Source: Paraburkholderia largidicola (GTDB lineage: Bacteria > Pseudomonadota > Gammaproteobacteria > Burkholderiales > Burkholderiaceae). From it: a DNA stretch of 64,000 nt. Below, piece by piece: positions 16,068 through 26,536 of the stretch. The notes under the pieces were generated by a model. It made no database searches, had not been told where the DNA came from, and was given only the letters and a program-made list of their open reading frames with translations. Made by a program: the position numbers and the translations under genes. Each line of letters opens with the position of its first letter. The first letter of the stretch is position 1. The DNA lies in NCBI RefSeq assembly GCF_013426895.1, contig NZ_AP023175.1, forward strand, positions 1,178,001 through 1,242,000. The letters run 5' to 3'.

Positions 16068-16205
16068 AACTCGCGCGCCGCCTCGCCGTCTTTACACAAA
16101 ATTGACGGCGCACGTAGTCTTTTTTTGCATCGGGTTGAGATGCAGCCCGCTACAGTGAATGCGTCTCCACAGCCGCGCCGCCCACTTCGAGGCGGCGCAT
16201 CGACG

Positions 16206-16544
16206 ATGCATACCGCTTTCGCTTCATCGCGCACGCTGCCGCGCCGCGCGCCCGCCATCGACCGCTCCACACAACCCGCCCTGTCGCTCGTGACGCTCGA
16301 CGTGACCGTGCCCGGCACTTCGTCGGCAGCGGGCCGCCGCGCGCTGCTCGCGGCGCTCGGCGAAGGCTCGCGTCTGTTCGTGATGACGGTCGACAAACGC
16401 AACGACGCCATCACGTTTCGCGTCGATGTGATGGCGCGCAGTGTCGGCGATGTGGTCGGCGCACTCGCGGGCGTGCTGCGCCGCGCGACGATTGGCCGCG
16501 TGCGCTCGATCGCGCTCGCGCATCAGGTCGTGCCGCAGCACTGA
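16206..16544 (+). CDS. Unknown protein with ACT-like beta-alpha-beta core
   Basis: 112 residues if the ATG at 16206 is used; in-frame ATG (16140) and TTG (16125) codons could extend it. After a basic low-complexity N-terminus, the conserved-looking core SLVTLDVTVPGTSSAAGRRALLAALGEGSRLFVMTVDKRNDAITFRVDVMAR resembles a beta-alpha-beta ACT-like or small regulatory fold, but I cannot assign a family. No signal peptide is evident. The start site is the main uncertainty. Confidence 0.5.
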   Translation: MHTAFASSRTLPRRAPAIDRSTQPALSLVTLDVTVPGTSSAAGRRALLAALGEGSRLFVMTVDKRNDAITFRVDVMARSVGDVVGALAGVLRRATIGRVRSIALAHQVVPQH

Positions 16545-16735
16545 AGCAAGGCCACACCTTCACACATTTTTGCAGGTCGCGATGCTCGCGCGCGTAGAGT
16601 CGGCGCTCCTGTCATCTCGCGTGTCCTCGCGCCAGGCCCGCGCACACCGTCGGGCCGGATCGACTGCACCCGCCGACGCCTGAACGGCTCGCACGGCTGG
16701 CATCGGAGGTCACGCACTTCTGCAAGGTGTGTGCG

Positions 16736-17803
16736 ATGTCTGTCCATTTCTTCCGGCGCCTCGCCGGCTTTGCGGGCGCGTCGATCGTGCTCGCGCTCGC
16801 GGCCTCGCTCTCGGCCTGTTCAACGCCGATTTCCACGCCCGTCCCGCCCGCGACGAAAGCAAGCCTCATCAACGAAGGACGCGACGGCCTGCTCGTGCTG
16901 CTGTCCGCGGAACGCAGCGACACGCGCGGCCGCGCGTCGATCGGCTTGCCCGTGCAGATGGACGGCAAGGCTGTCTATCTGATGCTCGATACGGGCACGA
17001 CGGGCGTGCGCGTGCTGTCGAAGGTCTTGCCGCGTTCGAGCTATCCCGTTGCGGGCACGCGGACCTCGTACACGTTCGCCACGGACGCGCAGGTTTCCGG
17101 CGCAACCGTCACCGTGCCGTTCAGCATCGCCGGCACGAAGCCCGTCGATCTCGCCGTGCAAGCCGTCGACGAAGTCAGCTGTCTGAAGATCAACAAGCGC
17201 TGCGTTGCGCAGGATGGATACACGGGCGAGTTCGGCTGGGCGTTCTCGGGCATTCTCGGTATCGGCGCCGACGATCCGCGCGATGCCTGCTGCACGCAGC
17301 CGCTGCGCGCGCTGCCTGCGAACATCGGCCAGCGCTATCTGGTGCGCGCCAATCTCGATCGTCCGTTGCTCGTGTTGAGTCCATCGAATGCGCTGACGAA
17401 AGACTTCACGCTCGTCCCGCTCACGATGGGCAAGGACGGCTCCGCGCAATGGCCGGTCGGCTGCGTGCAGGTCGGCAGCAAGATGCGCTTCTGCGCGCCC
17501 GTGGTGTTTTCGACGGGCGGCACCGACATGATCCGAGTCGAAACCGACAAGGCACCCGACTGGGCCGACGACGTCGACGAACACAAGCCGTTCGCGCAAG
17601 GCAACTACGACGTGGTGCTGGGCGTAGGCGACTGGGCACACCGCTTCAACGACGCGCAAACCATCATCGCGAAGGCCGCGCGCGGCGGGAACCGCATCGT
17701 GATCGGGCTGATGGCGCTGCAGAACATCGACTTGTACTTCGACTTCGCGCATGGCCAGCTCGGACTGCGCGCGCCGCGCAACATCGAGCGCATGGGCAAC
17801 TGA
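16736..17803 (+). CDS. Lipoprotein with aspartic-protease-like domain
   Basis: 355 residues. The signal peptide ends in the lipobox LSAC with the lipidated cysteine at C28. The mature protein has a pepsin/retropepsin-like motif, LMLDTGTTGVRVL (D85-T86-G87), followed by a psi-loop-like region. A second lobe-like motif FSTGGTDMIRV near 258-268 has serine (S259) where a paired aspartic protease would have its second aspartate. It may be inactive, monolobed or a binding protein. The ATG at 16736 follows an AAGGTG site with 6-base spacing; an upstream GTG is less likely. Confidence 0.75.
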   Translation: MSVHFFRRLAGFAGASIVLALAASLSACSTPISTPVPPATKASLINEGRDGLLVLLSAERSDTRGRASIGLPVQMDGKAVYLMLDTGTTGVRVLSKVLPRSSYPVAGTRTSYTFATDAQVSGATVTVPFSIAGTKPVDLAVQAVDEVSCLKINKRCVAQDGYTGEFGWAFSGILGIGADDPRDACCTQPLRALPANIGQRYLVRANLDRPLLVLSPSNALTKDFTLVPLTMGKDGSAQWPVGCVQVGSKMRFCAPVVFSTGGTDMIRVETDKAPDWADDVDEHKPFAQGNYDVVLGVGDWAHRFNDAQTIIAKAARGGNRIVIGLMALQNIDLYFDFAHGQLGLRAPRNIERMGN

Positions 17804-17830
17804 CGCAAGTTCCACTCAGACTGCAAACAG

Positions 17831-17868
17831 AAAGCCGCCGCGCGATGCTCAATCGCGCGGCGGCTTTT
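17831..17868. terminator. Bidirectional terminator between convergent genes
   Basis: Long stem AAAGCCGCCGCGCGAT paired with ATCGCGCGGCGGCTTT around a small loop near 17847-17850. T-tracts lie on both strands (TTTTT on the plus side, AAAG mirrored). It sits between the convergent lipoprotein gene and glgP and would serve both. Confidence 0.88.
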
Positions 17869-17891
17869 TATCATGCACACATCACGTCGCG

Positions 17892-20345
17892 TCATTCGAG
17901 TTCGAGCGGCTTCACCTTCCAGATATCGCGTGCGTACTCGGCGATGGTGCGGTCCGACGAAAACTGCCCCATGCCCGCGACATTCTCGATCGCGCTCTTG
18001 GTCCAACTGCGCCGGTCGAGATAGCGCTTGTCGACTTCGTCCTGCGCCTTCGCGAACGCCGCGAAATCGGCGAGCACCATGTAGTGATCGCCCCAATCGA
18101 CCAGCGTATGGAAGATGTCAGAGAAGCGCAGTGGATCGTCCGGCGAGAAGAAGCCCGTGCGAATCTGGTCGAGCGCGACCTTCAGTTCCGGATTGTGCTC
18201 GTAGATTTCGCGCGGACGATACCCCGTCGCGCGCAACTCATCGACCTGATCCGCCGTGTGCCCGAAGATGAAAATGTTCTCGCGCCCCACTGCATCGCAG
18301 ATCTCGATGTTCGCGCCGTCCATCGTGCCGATGGTCAGCGCGCCGTTCAGCGCGAGCTTCATGTTGCCCGTGCCCGACGCTTCCGTGCCCGCCATCGAAA
18401 TCTGCTCCGACAGATCGGCGGCAGGAATGATCAGCTCGGCCACGCTCACGCCGTAGTTCGGCACGAACACGACCTTCAGTTTGTCGCCGATGATGGGATC
18501 TTCATTCACCGCCTTGCTGACGTCGCCGATCAGCTTGATGATCGTCTTCGCCATCCGGTACGCGGACGCCGCCTTGCCCGCGAACATCACGACGCGCGGC
18601 ACCCACTCACGCTCCGGGTTCGCACGAATCTGGTTGTAGCGCACGATCACATGCAGCACGTTCAGCAATTGCCGCTTGTATTCATGAATGCGCTTGACCT
18701 GCAGATCGAACAGCGCATCGGGATCGAACGTCATCTTCGTGTGCTGCTGCAGGCGCTGGATCAGACGCAGCTTGTTCTGCCGCTTCGCTTCATGAAACGC
18801 GTGGATGAACGACGGGTCGTCGCGCAGATCGCGTAGCTTGCCAAGCTCGAACAGATCGCGCCGCCAGTGCGTGCCGATCTGCTCGTCGATCAGATGCGAC
18901 ATCGATGTGCTCGACTGCGCAAGCCAGCGCCTTGGCGTCACGCCGTTCGTGACATTAGTGAAGCGCTCGGGCCAGATCTTTGCGAAGTCCGAGAAGATGT
19001 CGCGCGTCATCAGTTGCGAGTGCAGCTTCGACACGCCGTTGACCTTCTGGCTCGCGACGATCGCCAGATGCGCCATGCGCACGCGGCGCTGTCCATACTC
19101 GTCGACGAGCGAAATGCGCCGGATCATGTCGACGTCATGGCCCGAATGCTCGCTGACGTGCTTCAGAAACTCGGCGTTGATCTCGAAGATGATTTCGAGG
19201 TGGCGCGGCAACAGGCGCGCGAGCGTTTCGACGTCCCATGTCTCGAGCGCCTCGGGCATCAGCGTGTGGTTCGTGTACGAGAACATCTGCTGGATGTCTT
19301 TCCACGCTTTCGCCCACGGCACATGATGCACATCGACGAGTAGACGCATCAGCTCGGGAATCGCGAGCACCGGGTGCGTGTCGTTCAGGTGCACCGCGAC
19401 CTTCTCCGCAAAGCGGCCGAACGTGCTGTGCGTGCGCTGATAGCGGCGGATCAGGTCCTGCATCGTCGCCGACACGAAGAAGTACTCCTGGCGCAGACGC
19501 AGTTCGCGGCCGGCAGGCGTCGAATCGTCGGGATACAGCAGACGCGAGACATTCTCCGACATGTTCTTCGCATCGACGGCACGACGATAGTCGCCCTTAT
19601 TGAACGCAGACAGGTCGAGTTCTTCCGTCGCGCGCGCGGACCACAGACGCAGCGTATTCGTCGCGCTCGTCGCGAAGCCGGGAATCACGGTGTCGTACGC
19701 CATCGCGTTCACGTGCTGCGTTTCGATCCATTCGACATGACCGTCACGCTGTACCGTGCGCCCGCCGAAATGCACGATGTATTGCACTTCAGGACGCGGA
19801 AATTCCCATGGGTTGCCGGCACGCAGCCAGTAGTCGGGCGTTTCGAGTTGCTCGCCGTCGACGATCTGCTGCCTGAACATCCCGTACTCATAGCGGATGC
19901 CGTAGCCGAAGCCCGGAATGCCGAGCGTCGCCATCGAATCCAGAAAACATGCGGCAAGGCGCCCGAGGCCGCCGTTGCCGAGCGCGGCATCGGGCTCGAG
20001 ATCGGTGAGCGCTTCCATATCGACGCCGAGGCCCGACAGCGCCTCCTTCATCTGATCGTAGATGCCGAGCGCGAGCAGCGCGTTGGTGAACGTGCGCCCG
20101 ATCAGGAATTCCATCGACAGGTAATACACGCGCTTCACATCCTGCTCGTACTGCAGGCGCGTGGTCTTCATCCAGCGCGCGACGAGCCGGTCGCGCACGG
20201 CGAGCGCCGCGGCGTGCAGCCAGTCCTGCGGACGCGCCGTCACAGCGTCCTTGCCGACGCCGTACATCATGCGGTTGGAAATCGAGCGCCGCAGCGCATC
20301 GACGGTACTGTTGAGCTGGTCGAATTCCAGATCCACCGCTGTCAT
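17892..20345 (-). CDS. glgP: Glycogen/starch/alpha-glucan phosphorylase
   Basis: 817-residue GT35 phosphorylase that releases glucose 1-phosphate from glycogen or maltodextrin. The PLP lysine is K663 in [22 protein letters not shown], the family signature. [15 protein letters not shown] near the N-terminus is the conserved substrate/phosphate loop. Length is standard. The ATG has a CGGAGG ribosome site. No other glg gene is adjacent. It shares the terminator with the convergent lipoprotein gene. Confidence 0.96.
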   Translation of the reverse strand: MTAVDLEFDQLNSTVDALRRSISNRMMYGVGKDAVTARPQDWLHAAALAVRDRLVARWMKTTRLQYEQDVKRVYYLSMEFLIGRTFTNALLALGIYDQMKEALSGLGVDMEALTDLEPDAALGNGGLGRLAACFLDSMATLGIPGFGYGIRYEYGMFRQQIVDGEQLETPDYWLRAGNPWEFPRPEVQYIVHFGGRTVQRDGHVEWIETQHVNAMAYDTVIPGFATSATNTLRLWSARATEELDLSAFNKGDYRRAVDAKNMSENVSRLLYPDDSTPAGRELRLRQEYFFVSATMQDLIRRYQRTHSTFGRFAEKVAVHLNDTHPVLAIPELMRLLVDVHHVPWAKAWKDIQQMFSYTNHTLMPEALETWDVETLARLLPRHLEIIFEINAEFLKHVSEHSGHDVDMIRRISLVDEYGQRRVRMAHLAIVASQKVNGVSKLHSQLMTRDIFSDFAKIWPERFTNVTNGVTPRRWLAQSSTSMSHLIDEQIGTHWRRDLFELGKLRDLRDDPSFIHAFHEAKRQNKLRLIQRLQQHTKMTFDPDALFDLQVKRIHEYKRQLLNVLHVIVRYNQIRANPEREWVPRVVMFAGKAASAYRMAKTIIKLIGDVSKAVNEDPIIGDKLKVVFVPNYGVSVAELIIPAADLSEQISMAGTEASGTGNMKLALNGALTIGTMDGANIEICDAVGRENIFIFGHTADQVDELRATGYRPREIYEHNPELKVALDQIRTGFFSPDDPLRFSDIFHTLVDWGDHYMVLADFAAFAKAQDEVDKRYLDRRSWTKSAIENVAGMGQFSSDRTIAEYARDIWKVKPLELE

Positions 20346-20725
20346 CGAAGCCTCCGGTAGAACGACGCGGCGCGCGCTGAATGGCTTGCGTATCGGGTGC
20401 GGGCGGCGCGAGCCGGTCTGGTGGATAAATAAGCAGAGTAGGACATTTTGCGTAATCCCGCGTCTGCGGCCATTGCGTTATCGAAAACCCGCTAATCCAA
20501 GCAGACAACACCTACCGCCGCGCAGTTCCGTGACTGCCGGGTTGGATTTTGCCTGGCTTAACGCTGAAGTCCTTGCGACTAGCACGATGCCGGTGCAGAC
20601 GGCTCTGTTCCTTGCACTAGTATGGATGAGTAACAAGGCGGATCGGAGACAGTATCGCCGTGCCGCGTCCCGCCGGGTCCTGCTGTAAAAGCCGCTAGCG
20701 TCGTCGTGCTCCGACGGAGGTCGAA
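20346..20725. other. Gene-free stretch between glgP and a small gene
   Basis: 380 bases separating divergent genes. It must hold the promoter of glgP and that of the small gene at 20726. An AT-richer patch at about 20425-20455 is the best place for the glgP promoter. No operator, repeat or RNA structure stands out, and the short open frames here lack coding character. Confidence 0.3.
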
Positions 20726-20953
20726 ATGAACGCACAATCCGTGCTCGGTATCATCCATGCGCAGGAACTGCTCATTGTGTCGCTGATCCGCGCGCTTCCG
20801 CCCGGCGAACGGCGCAAAGTGTCCGACGAGTTCCAGGATCAGGTCGAACTGGCCGAGGCTCCGCATCTGAGCGCCGGTCACGACCGAGAAATGACCGACG
20901 CATTCAAGGCGCATATCCGCAAGCTGTCGATTCTGCTGGCGTCGTGTAACTGA
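20726..20953 (+). CDS. Small cytoplasmic protein of unknown function
   Basis: 75 residues, predicted all-helical and acidic in the middle (EFQDQVELAEAPHLSAGHDREM). A strong GGAGG ribosome site precedes the ATG, the main support for it being real. There is no signal peptide and no recognised domain. Similar short helical proteins are common in Burkholderiaceae, but I cannot name a function. Confidence 0.6.
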   Translation: MNAQSVLGIIHAQELLIVSLIRALPPGERRKVSDEFQDQVELAEAPHLSAGHDREMTDAFKAHIRKLSILLASCN

Positions 20954-21140
20954 CGTCGTGTCGCCGTCGGCGCATTTTGTCCTGTTGGCGCGCTCGGGTG
21001 TCGACAGTTAGTTGCGACGACGGCGTGGGGGGCTGAGCTTCCAGGCAGCTTTCAGAAGGCCCATTTTTGGGCGGCTCCCAGCACGATCCGCGCCGCTCTG
21101 TAACAATCGCTTCATTCGCTTCGAGCACGCGCGTCGCCCC

Positions 21141-22622
21141 ATGATGTGGCCGATGCCGATATGCGCCCCGCTCAGTCCTCTGCAGAGCCTGTCCTTGTCC
21201 GAGAACACACCCAATCCGGCCCGCGTCGCCGACGTGCCGATGTCCGCCGGTCACCGTTTCGCGATGGCGGCGATCATGCTGTCGGTCGCCCTCGCCTCAC
21301 TCGATACCGCCATCGCCAACACTGCGCTGCCCGCAATGGCCGCGGATCTGCACGCGCGGCCCGCCGCGTCGGTATGGATCATCAACGCCTATCAGCTGGC
21401 GATGGTCGCGACGCTGCTACCGCTCGCGGCACTCGGCGATATCGTCGGGCATCGGCGCATTTACATCAGCGGGATCATCGTGTTCACGGCGGCCTCGCTG
21501 GCCTGCGCGCTATCACCGACGCTGCCATGGCTGGCTGGCGCGCGCGTCGTGCAGGGCCTCGGCGCGGCGGCGATCATGAGCGTGAACACCGCGCTCATCA
21601 AGCACCTGTATCCGCCACATCGGCTGGGCGCGGGCGTCGGGCTGAATGCGTTGGTGGTGGGCGTGTCGTTTGCCGTGGGGCCGACGGTGGCGTCGCTGAT
21701 CCTGTCGGTGGCAAGCTGGCCGTGGCTGTTTGCCGTCAATGTGCCGCTCGGCGTGCTGGCGCTGTCGTTCGCGTTGCCGGGACTGCCGCGCACGCCGCGC
21801 GGCACGCATCACTTCGACCGGGTTGCGGCGTTGCTCAACGTGATCACGTTCGCCGCGCTGGTGTTCGCGCTCGGCGAAGCGGCGCAGCGCGCGTCGGCTG
21901 CCGTCGTGCTCGGTGCCGCGGCTGTCGCGATCGTATTCGGCGCGCTGCTGATGCGCCGCGAGTCCGGTCACCCCGCACCGATGCTGCCCGTCGATCTGTT
22001 CAAGCTGCCGGTGTTCGCGTTGTCGGCGGTAACGGCCGTGTGCTCGTTCGCTGCGCAAGGGCTCGCGTTCGTGTCGCTGCCGTTCTATTTCGAGGACGTC
22101 TTGCATCGCAGCCAGGTCGAAACGGGTTTCCTGATGACGCCTTGGCCTGTGATCGTCGCGCTGGCGGCGCCGTTCGCGGGACGGTTGTCGGATCGCTATC
22201 CGCCTGGACTACTCGGCGCAATCGGCCTTGCGATTCTGTGCGCCGGCATGGCGGCGCTCGCGATGCTGCCGCCGCATCCGAGCGTGATCGACATCTCGAT
22301 CCGTATGGCGATCTGCGGCGCAGGCTTCGGATTTTTCCAGTCACCGAATCTGAAGGCGCTGATGGCGAGCGCGCCGCCCAATCGTAGTGGCGGCGCGAGT
22401 GGGATCATCGCGACGTCGCGGCTGATCGGGCAAACGACGGGCGCAGCGCTGGTTGCGTTGAGCTTCAGCATTGCCGGACGTCATGGCCCGACGCTTTCGC
22501 TGGCGACGGGCGCGGTGTTCGCGGGGGCCGCGAGTATTGCCAGCGGGTTGCGGCTGTTTGCGCCGTCGCATCGGGGGCAGGCAAGCGTGACGGTTACGAC
22601 GGTTGCGGCAGAAGAGCAGTAG
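21141..22622 (+). CDS. MFS drug transporter, 14-TM DHA2 family
   Basis: 493-residue proton-driven efflux pump of the EmrB/QacA type. The hydrophobic profile gives about 14 helices. SVALASLDTAIANTALPAMAADL in TM1 carries the D-T motif of DHA2 transporters, ALGDIVGHRR is the loop 2-3 signature, and the antiporter motif C occurs around GLNALVVGVSFAVGPTVA. I chose the ATG at 21141; a later ATG at 21240 would still keep TM1. No membrane-fusion partner is adjacent, so it probably acts alone in the inner membrane. Substrate unknown. Confidence 0.85.
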   Translation: MMWPMPICAPLSPLQSLSLSENTPNPARVADVPMSAGHRFAMAAIMLSVALASLDTAIANTALPAMAADLHARPAASVWIINAYQLAMVATLLPLAALGDIVGHRRIYISGIIVFTAASLACALSPTLPWLAGARVVQGLGAAAIMSVNTALIKHLYPPHRLGAGVGLNALVVGVSFAVGPTVASLILSVASWPWLFAVNVPLGVLALSFALPGLPRTPRGTHHFDRVAALLNVITFAALVFALGEAAQRASAAVVLGAAAVAIVFGALLMRRESGHPAPMLPVDLFKLPVFALSAVTAVCSFAAQGLAFVSLPFYFEDVLHRSQVETGFLMTPWPVIVALAAPFAGRLSDRYPPGLLGAIGLAILCAGMAALAMLPPHPSVIDISIRMAICGAGFGFFQSPNLKALMASAPPNRSGGASGIIATSRLIGQTTGAALVALSFSIAGRHGPTLSLATGAVFAGAASIASGLRLFAPSHRGQASVTVTTVAAEEQ

Positions 22623-22654
22623 CTAGCAAGGGCGAGTATTGCGCTCGCCGCCAC

Positions 22655-22685
22655 CGCACTTCACGCGAGAAGCGTGAAGTGCGGC
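22655..22685. terminator. Perfect 13-bp hairpin between convergent genes
   Basis: CCGCACTTCACGC (22655-22667) and GCGTGAAGTGCGG (22673-22685) with loop GAGAA. It lies between the convergent MFS and ltaE genes. There is no clear T-tract on either side, so it may be a Rho-assisted or barrier hairpin. Confidence 0.5.
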
Positions 22686-22692
22686 CCCTCAC

Positions 22693-23697
22693 TTACCGCG
22701 CAAAATACTCCTTCACCGCCGTCACAAACGTATCGATATCCGCACGCGACACATCCATGTGCGTAACGAACCGCGACGCGTACAACATCTGCGTCAGGAT
22801 ACCCCGCTCCTTGAGCCACGTCTCAAGCGGCGCGCAATGCTCTTGCGGGAACTGCGCGAACACCATATTGGTGGCCTGCGACTGCACCTTTACCTGATCG
22901 ATCTGCGCAAGTCCCGCCGCGAGATGCGCGGCATTGTCGTGATCTTCAGCAAGCCGTTCGACGTTGTGATCGAGCGCATACAGACACGCAGCCGCCAGCA
23001 CGCCCGCCTGGCGCATGCCGCCGCCGAGCACCTTGCGCCAGCGGTGCGCAACGTCGACTAGCGCCTTGCTACCCACCAGCACCGATCCCACAGGCGCGCC
23101 GAGCCCTTTCGAAAAGCAGATCGAAACTGTATCGAAAGGCGCACACAACGCTTCGACAGGCTGCTTCGACGCGACGGCCGCATTGCATACACGCGCGCCG
23201 TCGAGGTGTGTCGACAGCCCGCGATCGCGCGCCAGCTGCGTGGCCTCGGCGACATAGCCCGCCAGCAGCACCTTGCCGCCGATCGTGTTTTCCAGCGCAA
23301 GCAGGCGCGTGCGCGCGAAGTGATTGTCGATGGGTTTGATCGCGGCGGCGATCTTGTCGAGGGGAATCGAGCCGTCGAGCGCATTCTCGATGGGCTGCGG
23401 CTGGATGCTGCCCAGCACGGCCGCGCCGCCGCCTTCGTATTTGTACGTGTGCGCCGCCTGGCCGACGATGTACTCGTCGCCGCGCGCGCAGTGTGCCATC
23501 AGCGCGGCGAGATTGCTCTGCGTGCCGCTCGGGAAGAACAGCCCGGCCTCCTTGCCCGCGCGCTCGGCGACGGTGGCTTGCAGCCGCAGGACCGTCGGAT
23601 CGTCGCCCCAGACGTCGTCGCCGACTTCGGCGGCTGTCATTGCCGCGAGCATGTTCTTGGTCGGACGGGTCACGGTATCGCTGCGCAAATCGATCAT
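22693..23697 (-). CDS. ltaE: Low-specificity L-threonine aldolase
   Basis: 334-residue fold-type-I PLP aldolase cleaving L-threonine/L-allo-threonine to glycine and acetaldehyde. The N-terminus MIDLRSDTVTRPT is the family signature, SGTQSNLAAL and the HLDGAR motif bind PLP, and K197 in CFSKGLGAP is the Schiff-base lysine. I chose the ATG at 23697, which has an AAGGAA site; the frame continues upstream to 23781 without conserved sequence. It lies just downstream of the cyclic-di-GMP gene (91 bases between). Confidence 0.93.
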   Translation of the reverse strand: MIDLRSDTVTRPTKNMLAAMTAAEVGDDVWGDDPTVLRLQATVAERAGKEAGLFFPSGTQSNLAALMAHCARGDEYIVGQAAHTYKYEGGGAAVLGSIQPQPIENALDGSIPLDKIAAAIKPIDNHFARTRLLALENTIGGKVLLAGYVAEATQLARDRGLSTHLDGARVCNAAVASKQPVEALCAPFDTVSICFSKGLGAPVGSVLVGSKALVDVAHRWRKVLGGGMRQAGVLAAACLYALDHNVERLAEDHDNAAHLAAGLAQIDQVKVQSQATNMVFAQFPQEHCAPLETWLKERGILTQMLYASRFVTHMDVSRADIDTFVTAVKEYFAR

Positions 23698-23788
23698 GTG
23701 CTTTTCCTTGAGGATGACGGGGCGCCCCACGTACAACGGCACGACGCGTGAAGCGCGCGATTGAATCCGCAAGTTTAACAACTCCGTC

Positions 23789-26536
23789 TCAAGGCGTCTC
23801 CAGCGCCCACTCCTTCGAATCGAAGGTATCCGCGAACACCTCGAAGTCCTCGATCGGCAACGGCCGGCAGAACAGATAGCCCTGATACGCCTGACACCCC
23901 GCGTCGGCCAGGAACTGCCACTGCGCTTCCGTCTCCACGCCTTCCGCGATCACGCCCAGACCGAGACTCTGTGCGAGCGTAACGATCGCGCGCGCGATCA
24001 CGGCATCGTTCGGATCGTCGAGCACGTCGCGCACGAACGACCTGTCGATCTTCAGTTGCCCCAGCGGCAGCCGCTTCAGATACGACAGCGACGAATACCC
24101 GACGCCGAAATCATCGAGCGAAAACACGACGCCTTTCGTGCGCAGCAACATCATCTTGCCGATGATGTCCTCGACATTGTCGACCAGCACGCTCTCCGTC
24201 AGTTCGAGCTTCAGACGGCTCGGTTCGGCGCCCGTGCGCGCGAGCGCGTCGAGCACGGTGGCGACGAAATTTTCCTCGCGTAGCTGCTGCGCGCTCACGT
24301 TGACGGCGATCGACAGATGCGCCCGGTCGGCGCGCTGTGCCCACTGCGCGAGCTGCCGGCAGGCCGTATCGAGCACCTTGTCGCCAACGGAGAGAATCAG
24401 TCCCGTCTCTTCGGCCAGCGGAATGAATTCGGCAGGCGGCACGAGGCCATGCTCGGGATGCTGCCATCGCACCAGCGCCTCGGCGCCCGTCACGCGGTTG
24501 CCGTTGAACACCTGCGCCTGGTAATGCACGAGCAACTGGTCTTCATCGATCGCGCGGCGCAGCGCCGCTTCCAGCGCTGCGCGCTCCATCACCACCGTCT
24601 GCATCGCCGGATCGAAGAAGCAGATCGCGTTGCGCCCGCTTTCCTTCGACTTGTACATCGCCAGATCCGACTGCTTCAGCAACTCGTCGATCGACGTCTC
24701 GTGGCCCGTGAACAGCGTCGCGCCGATGCTCGCGGTCGTGCGGAAATCCGTGCCTTCGAGGTAGTAAGGGCTCGACAGCGCGGCCAGCACTTTTTCGGCG
24801 GCGCCCTCGGTCTCGCTGGCCGCTTCTTCGCGGATACGGCTCAGGTCGCCCAGCACGACCACGAACTCGTCGCCGCCCATGCGCGCCACCGTGTCGCCCT
24901 CGCGCACGCTCGCGAGCAGGCGTCGCGCGACCTGGCTCAGGAGCAGATCGCCCTTGTCGTGACCGAGCGTGTCGTTGAGCGTCTTGAAGTTGTCGAGATC
25001 GACGAACAGCAGCGCGCCGTGCGTATGGTTCTGCGCGCTCAACGCGATCACCTGCCTGAGCCGGTCGCGCAGCAGCGTGCGGTTCGGCAGATGCGTGAGC
25101 GCGTCGAAGAACGCCAGTTCCTTGATCTGCTCTTCCGCGAGCTTGCGCTCGGTAATGTCGTAGTGCGTGCCGACATAGTGCGTGACGCGCCCGTCGTCCG
25201 CCTTCACGGCCGTGATGGTCAGCCACTTCGGATAGATCTCGCCGTTCTTGCGGCGGTCCCAGATTTCGCCCTGCCAGCCGCCCACGCGCCGGATCGTCTC
25301 CCACATATCGCGAAAGAACGCGGCATCGTGACGGCCCGAGCTGAGGATGCGCGGGTTCCTGCCGATCACGTCTTCGGCCGTGTAGCCGGTGCATTTGGTG
25401 AACGCCGAGTTGACGCGCAGGATCGTGCCGTCGGCGTCTGTCACCATCATGCCTTCGAGCGAATCGAACGCAACGGCGGCGATGCGCAGTTCGGCCTCGC
25501 TCTCGCGCACTTCGGCCGTCATCTTCGACGCGAGCCGCATCGCGCGGCTGCGCCCGCTCGCGAGGCTCCATGCGAGCAGCGCGAGCAGCAAGCTCAGGCC
25601 CGCGCCCGTGAAGGCGATCAGCAGCTTCGCGTTGCGGCCGAAGCGCGCCTTGAAGTCGGGCTGTGCCGTCATCGACAGCGTCCAGTCGTGTCCGCCCACC
25701 ACCAGGTATTCGTTCGCGGAGATCACCTCGCGATTCTTCGGCTCCGACGAGCGGTACAGCAGCGCTTCGGACGACGGCTGCGTGCCGTCGAAGATCGACA
25801 GATAGAGGCCGGGCGGCTGCTCGCCGTAGAGGGTCGCCAGCACGTCGCGCATGCGGAACGCCGCGTACACCCAGCCGAGCAGATGCGCGCGGCGGTCCTC
25901 GACGTTGTCCTGCGGCTCGCCACGCGCGTAGATGGGCAGATACATCACGAAGCCGGCGACGGGCGGCGCCCCCGCATCCGACGCCAGTTGCACCTTGCCC
26001 GATACGACGGCAAGGCCGGAATCGCGCGATTTTTCCATCGCCAACCGGCGCACGGGACTTGCCCACGAGTCGAAGCCGAGCAGCGCATTGCCTGCGCCGT
26101 TGATCGGCTCGCGCGCGATCAACGGCGCGTAGCCGTTGCGCTCGCCGGGCGGATCGATCGCGTAGCGGCGGCCCGTGCGAATACGCATGTCGGCCATGTG
26201 TGCGTCCCGCCGGTCTGCGGGCACCCATTGCACGACGCCGATCGCCTGGACGCCCGCGAAGTTCGCGTCCGCGTTGATCGCGCCGAGGTAGCCGTGAAAC
26301 GCGTCGAGATCGAGCGCGCCGCGCGCCGCGAACATGCCCTGCACGCCGCGCAGCATCTGCTCGTAGGTGGCCATGCGCTGCTCGATGCGGCTGACGGCGT
26401 CGCCCAGTGCGAAATTGAACTCGGAAAGCAACTCGCGCCGCGCGGCCTGGCGCTCGTGATCCCACACTGACCAGGTGATGCTCAACCCGGTCAGGAGAAT
26501 CAGCAGCGGCAACAGGACGAGGCGCGCGCGGTTCAT
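23789..26536 (-). CDS. Membrane CHASE-PAS-GGDEF-EAL cyclic-di-GMP enzyme
   Basis: 915-residue inner-membrane signalling protein. TM1 is at about 7-24. A periplasmic CHASE sensor spans about 70-290, TM2 is at 303-327, and a PAS domain with PAC motif covers about 345-465. The GGDEF domain has an intact active site (554-558) and an RxxD inhibitory site (R545, D548). The EAL domain has EAL at 686-688, DDFGVGYSS at 808-816 and EGVET at 865-869. Both catalytic halves look competent, so it could make or degrade cyclic di-GMP. Its ATG overlaps the stop of the upstream periplasmic binding protein by 4 nt, suggesting the two act together. Confidence 0.93.
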   Translation of the reverse strand: MNRARLVLLPLLILLTGLSITWSVWDHERQAARRELLSEFNFALGDAVSRIEQRMATYEQMLRGVQGMFAARGALDLDAFHGYLGAINADANFAGVQAIGVVQWVPADRRDAHMADMRIRTGRRYAIDPPGERNGYAPLIAREPINGAGNALLGFDSWASPVRRLAMEKSRDSGLAVVSGKVQLASDAGAPPVAGFVMYLPIYARGEPQDNVEDRRAHLLGWVYAAFRMRDVLATLYGEQPPGLYLSIFDGTQPSSEALLYRSSEPKNREVISANEYLVVGGHDWTLSMTAQPDFKARFGRNAKLLIAFTGAGLSLLLALLAWSLASGRSRAMRLASKMTAEVRESEAELRIAAVAFDSLEGMMVTDADGTILRVNSAFTKCTGYTAEDVIGRNPRILSSGRHDAAFFRDMWETIRRVGGWQGEIWDRRKNGEIYPKWLTITAVKADDGRVTHYVGTHYDITERKLAEEQIKELAFFDALTHLPNRTLLRDRLRQVIALSAQNHTHGALLFVDLDNFKTLNDTLGHDKGDLLLSQVARRLLASVREGDTVARMGGDEFVVVLGDLSRIREEAASETEGAAEKVLAALSSPYYLEGTDFRTTASIGATLFTGHETSIDELLKQSDLAMYKSKESGRNAICFFDPAMQTVVMERAALEAALRRAIDEDQLLVHYQAQVFNGNRVTGAEALVRWQHPEHGLVPPAEFIPLAEETGLILSVGDKVLDTACRQLAQWAQRADRAHLSIAVNVSAQQLREENFVATVLDALARTGAEPSRLKLELTESVLVDNVEDIIGKMMLLRTKGVVFSLDDFGVGYSSLSYLKRLPLGQLKIDRSFVRDVLDDPNDAVIARAIVTLAQSLGLGVIAEGVETEAQWQFLADAGCQAYQGYLFCRPLPIEDFEVFADTFDSKEWALETP

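Noticed and set aside
20478..20735. An 85-codon minus-strand frame upstream of glgP
   Set aside because: It overlaps the start of a better-supported small gene and lacks a ribosome site.
24317..26470. A 717-codon open frame on the plus strand opposite the cyclic-di-GMP gene
   Set aside because: It is antisense to a gene with intact GGDEF and EAL motifs. Its product is arginine/histidine/alanine-rich without domains, as expected from the GC-rich codon bias of the real strand.
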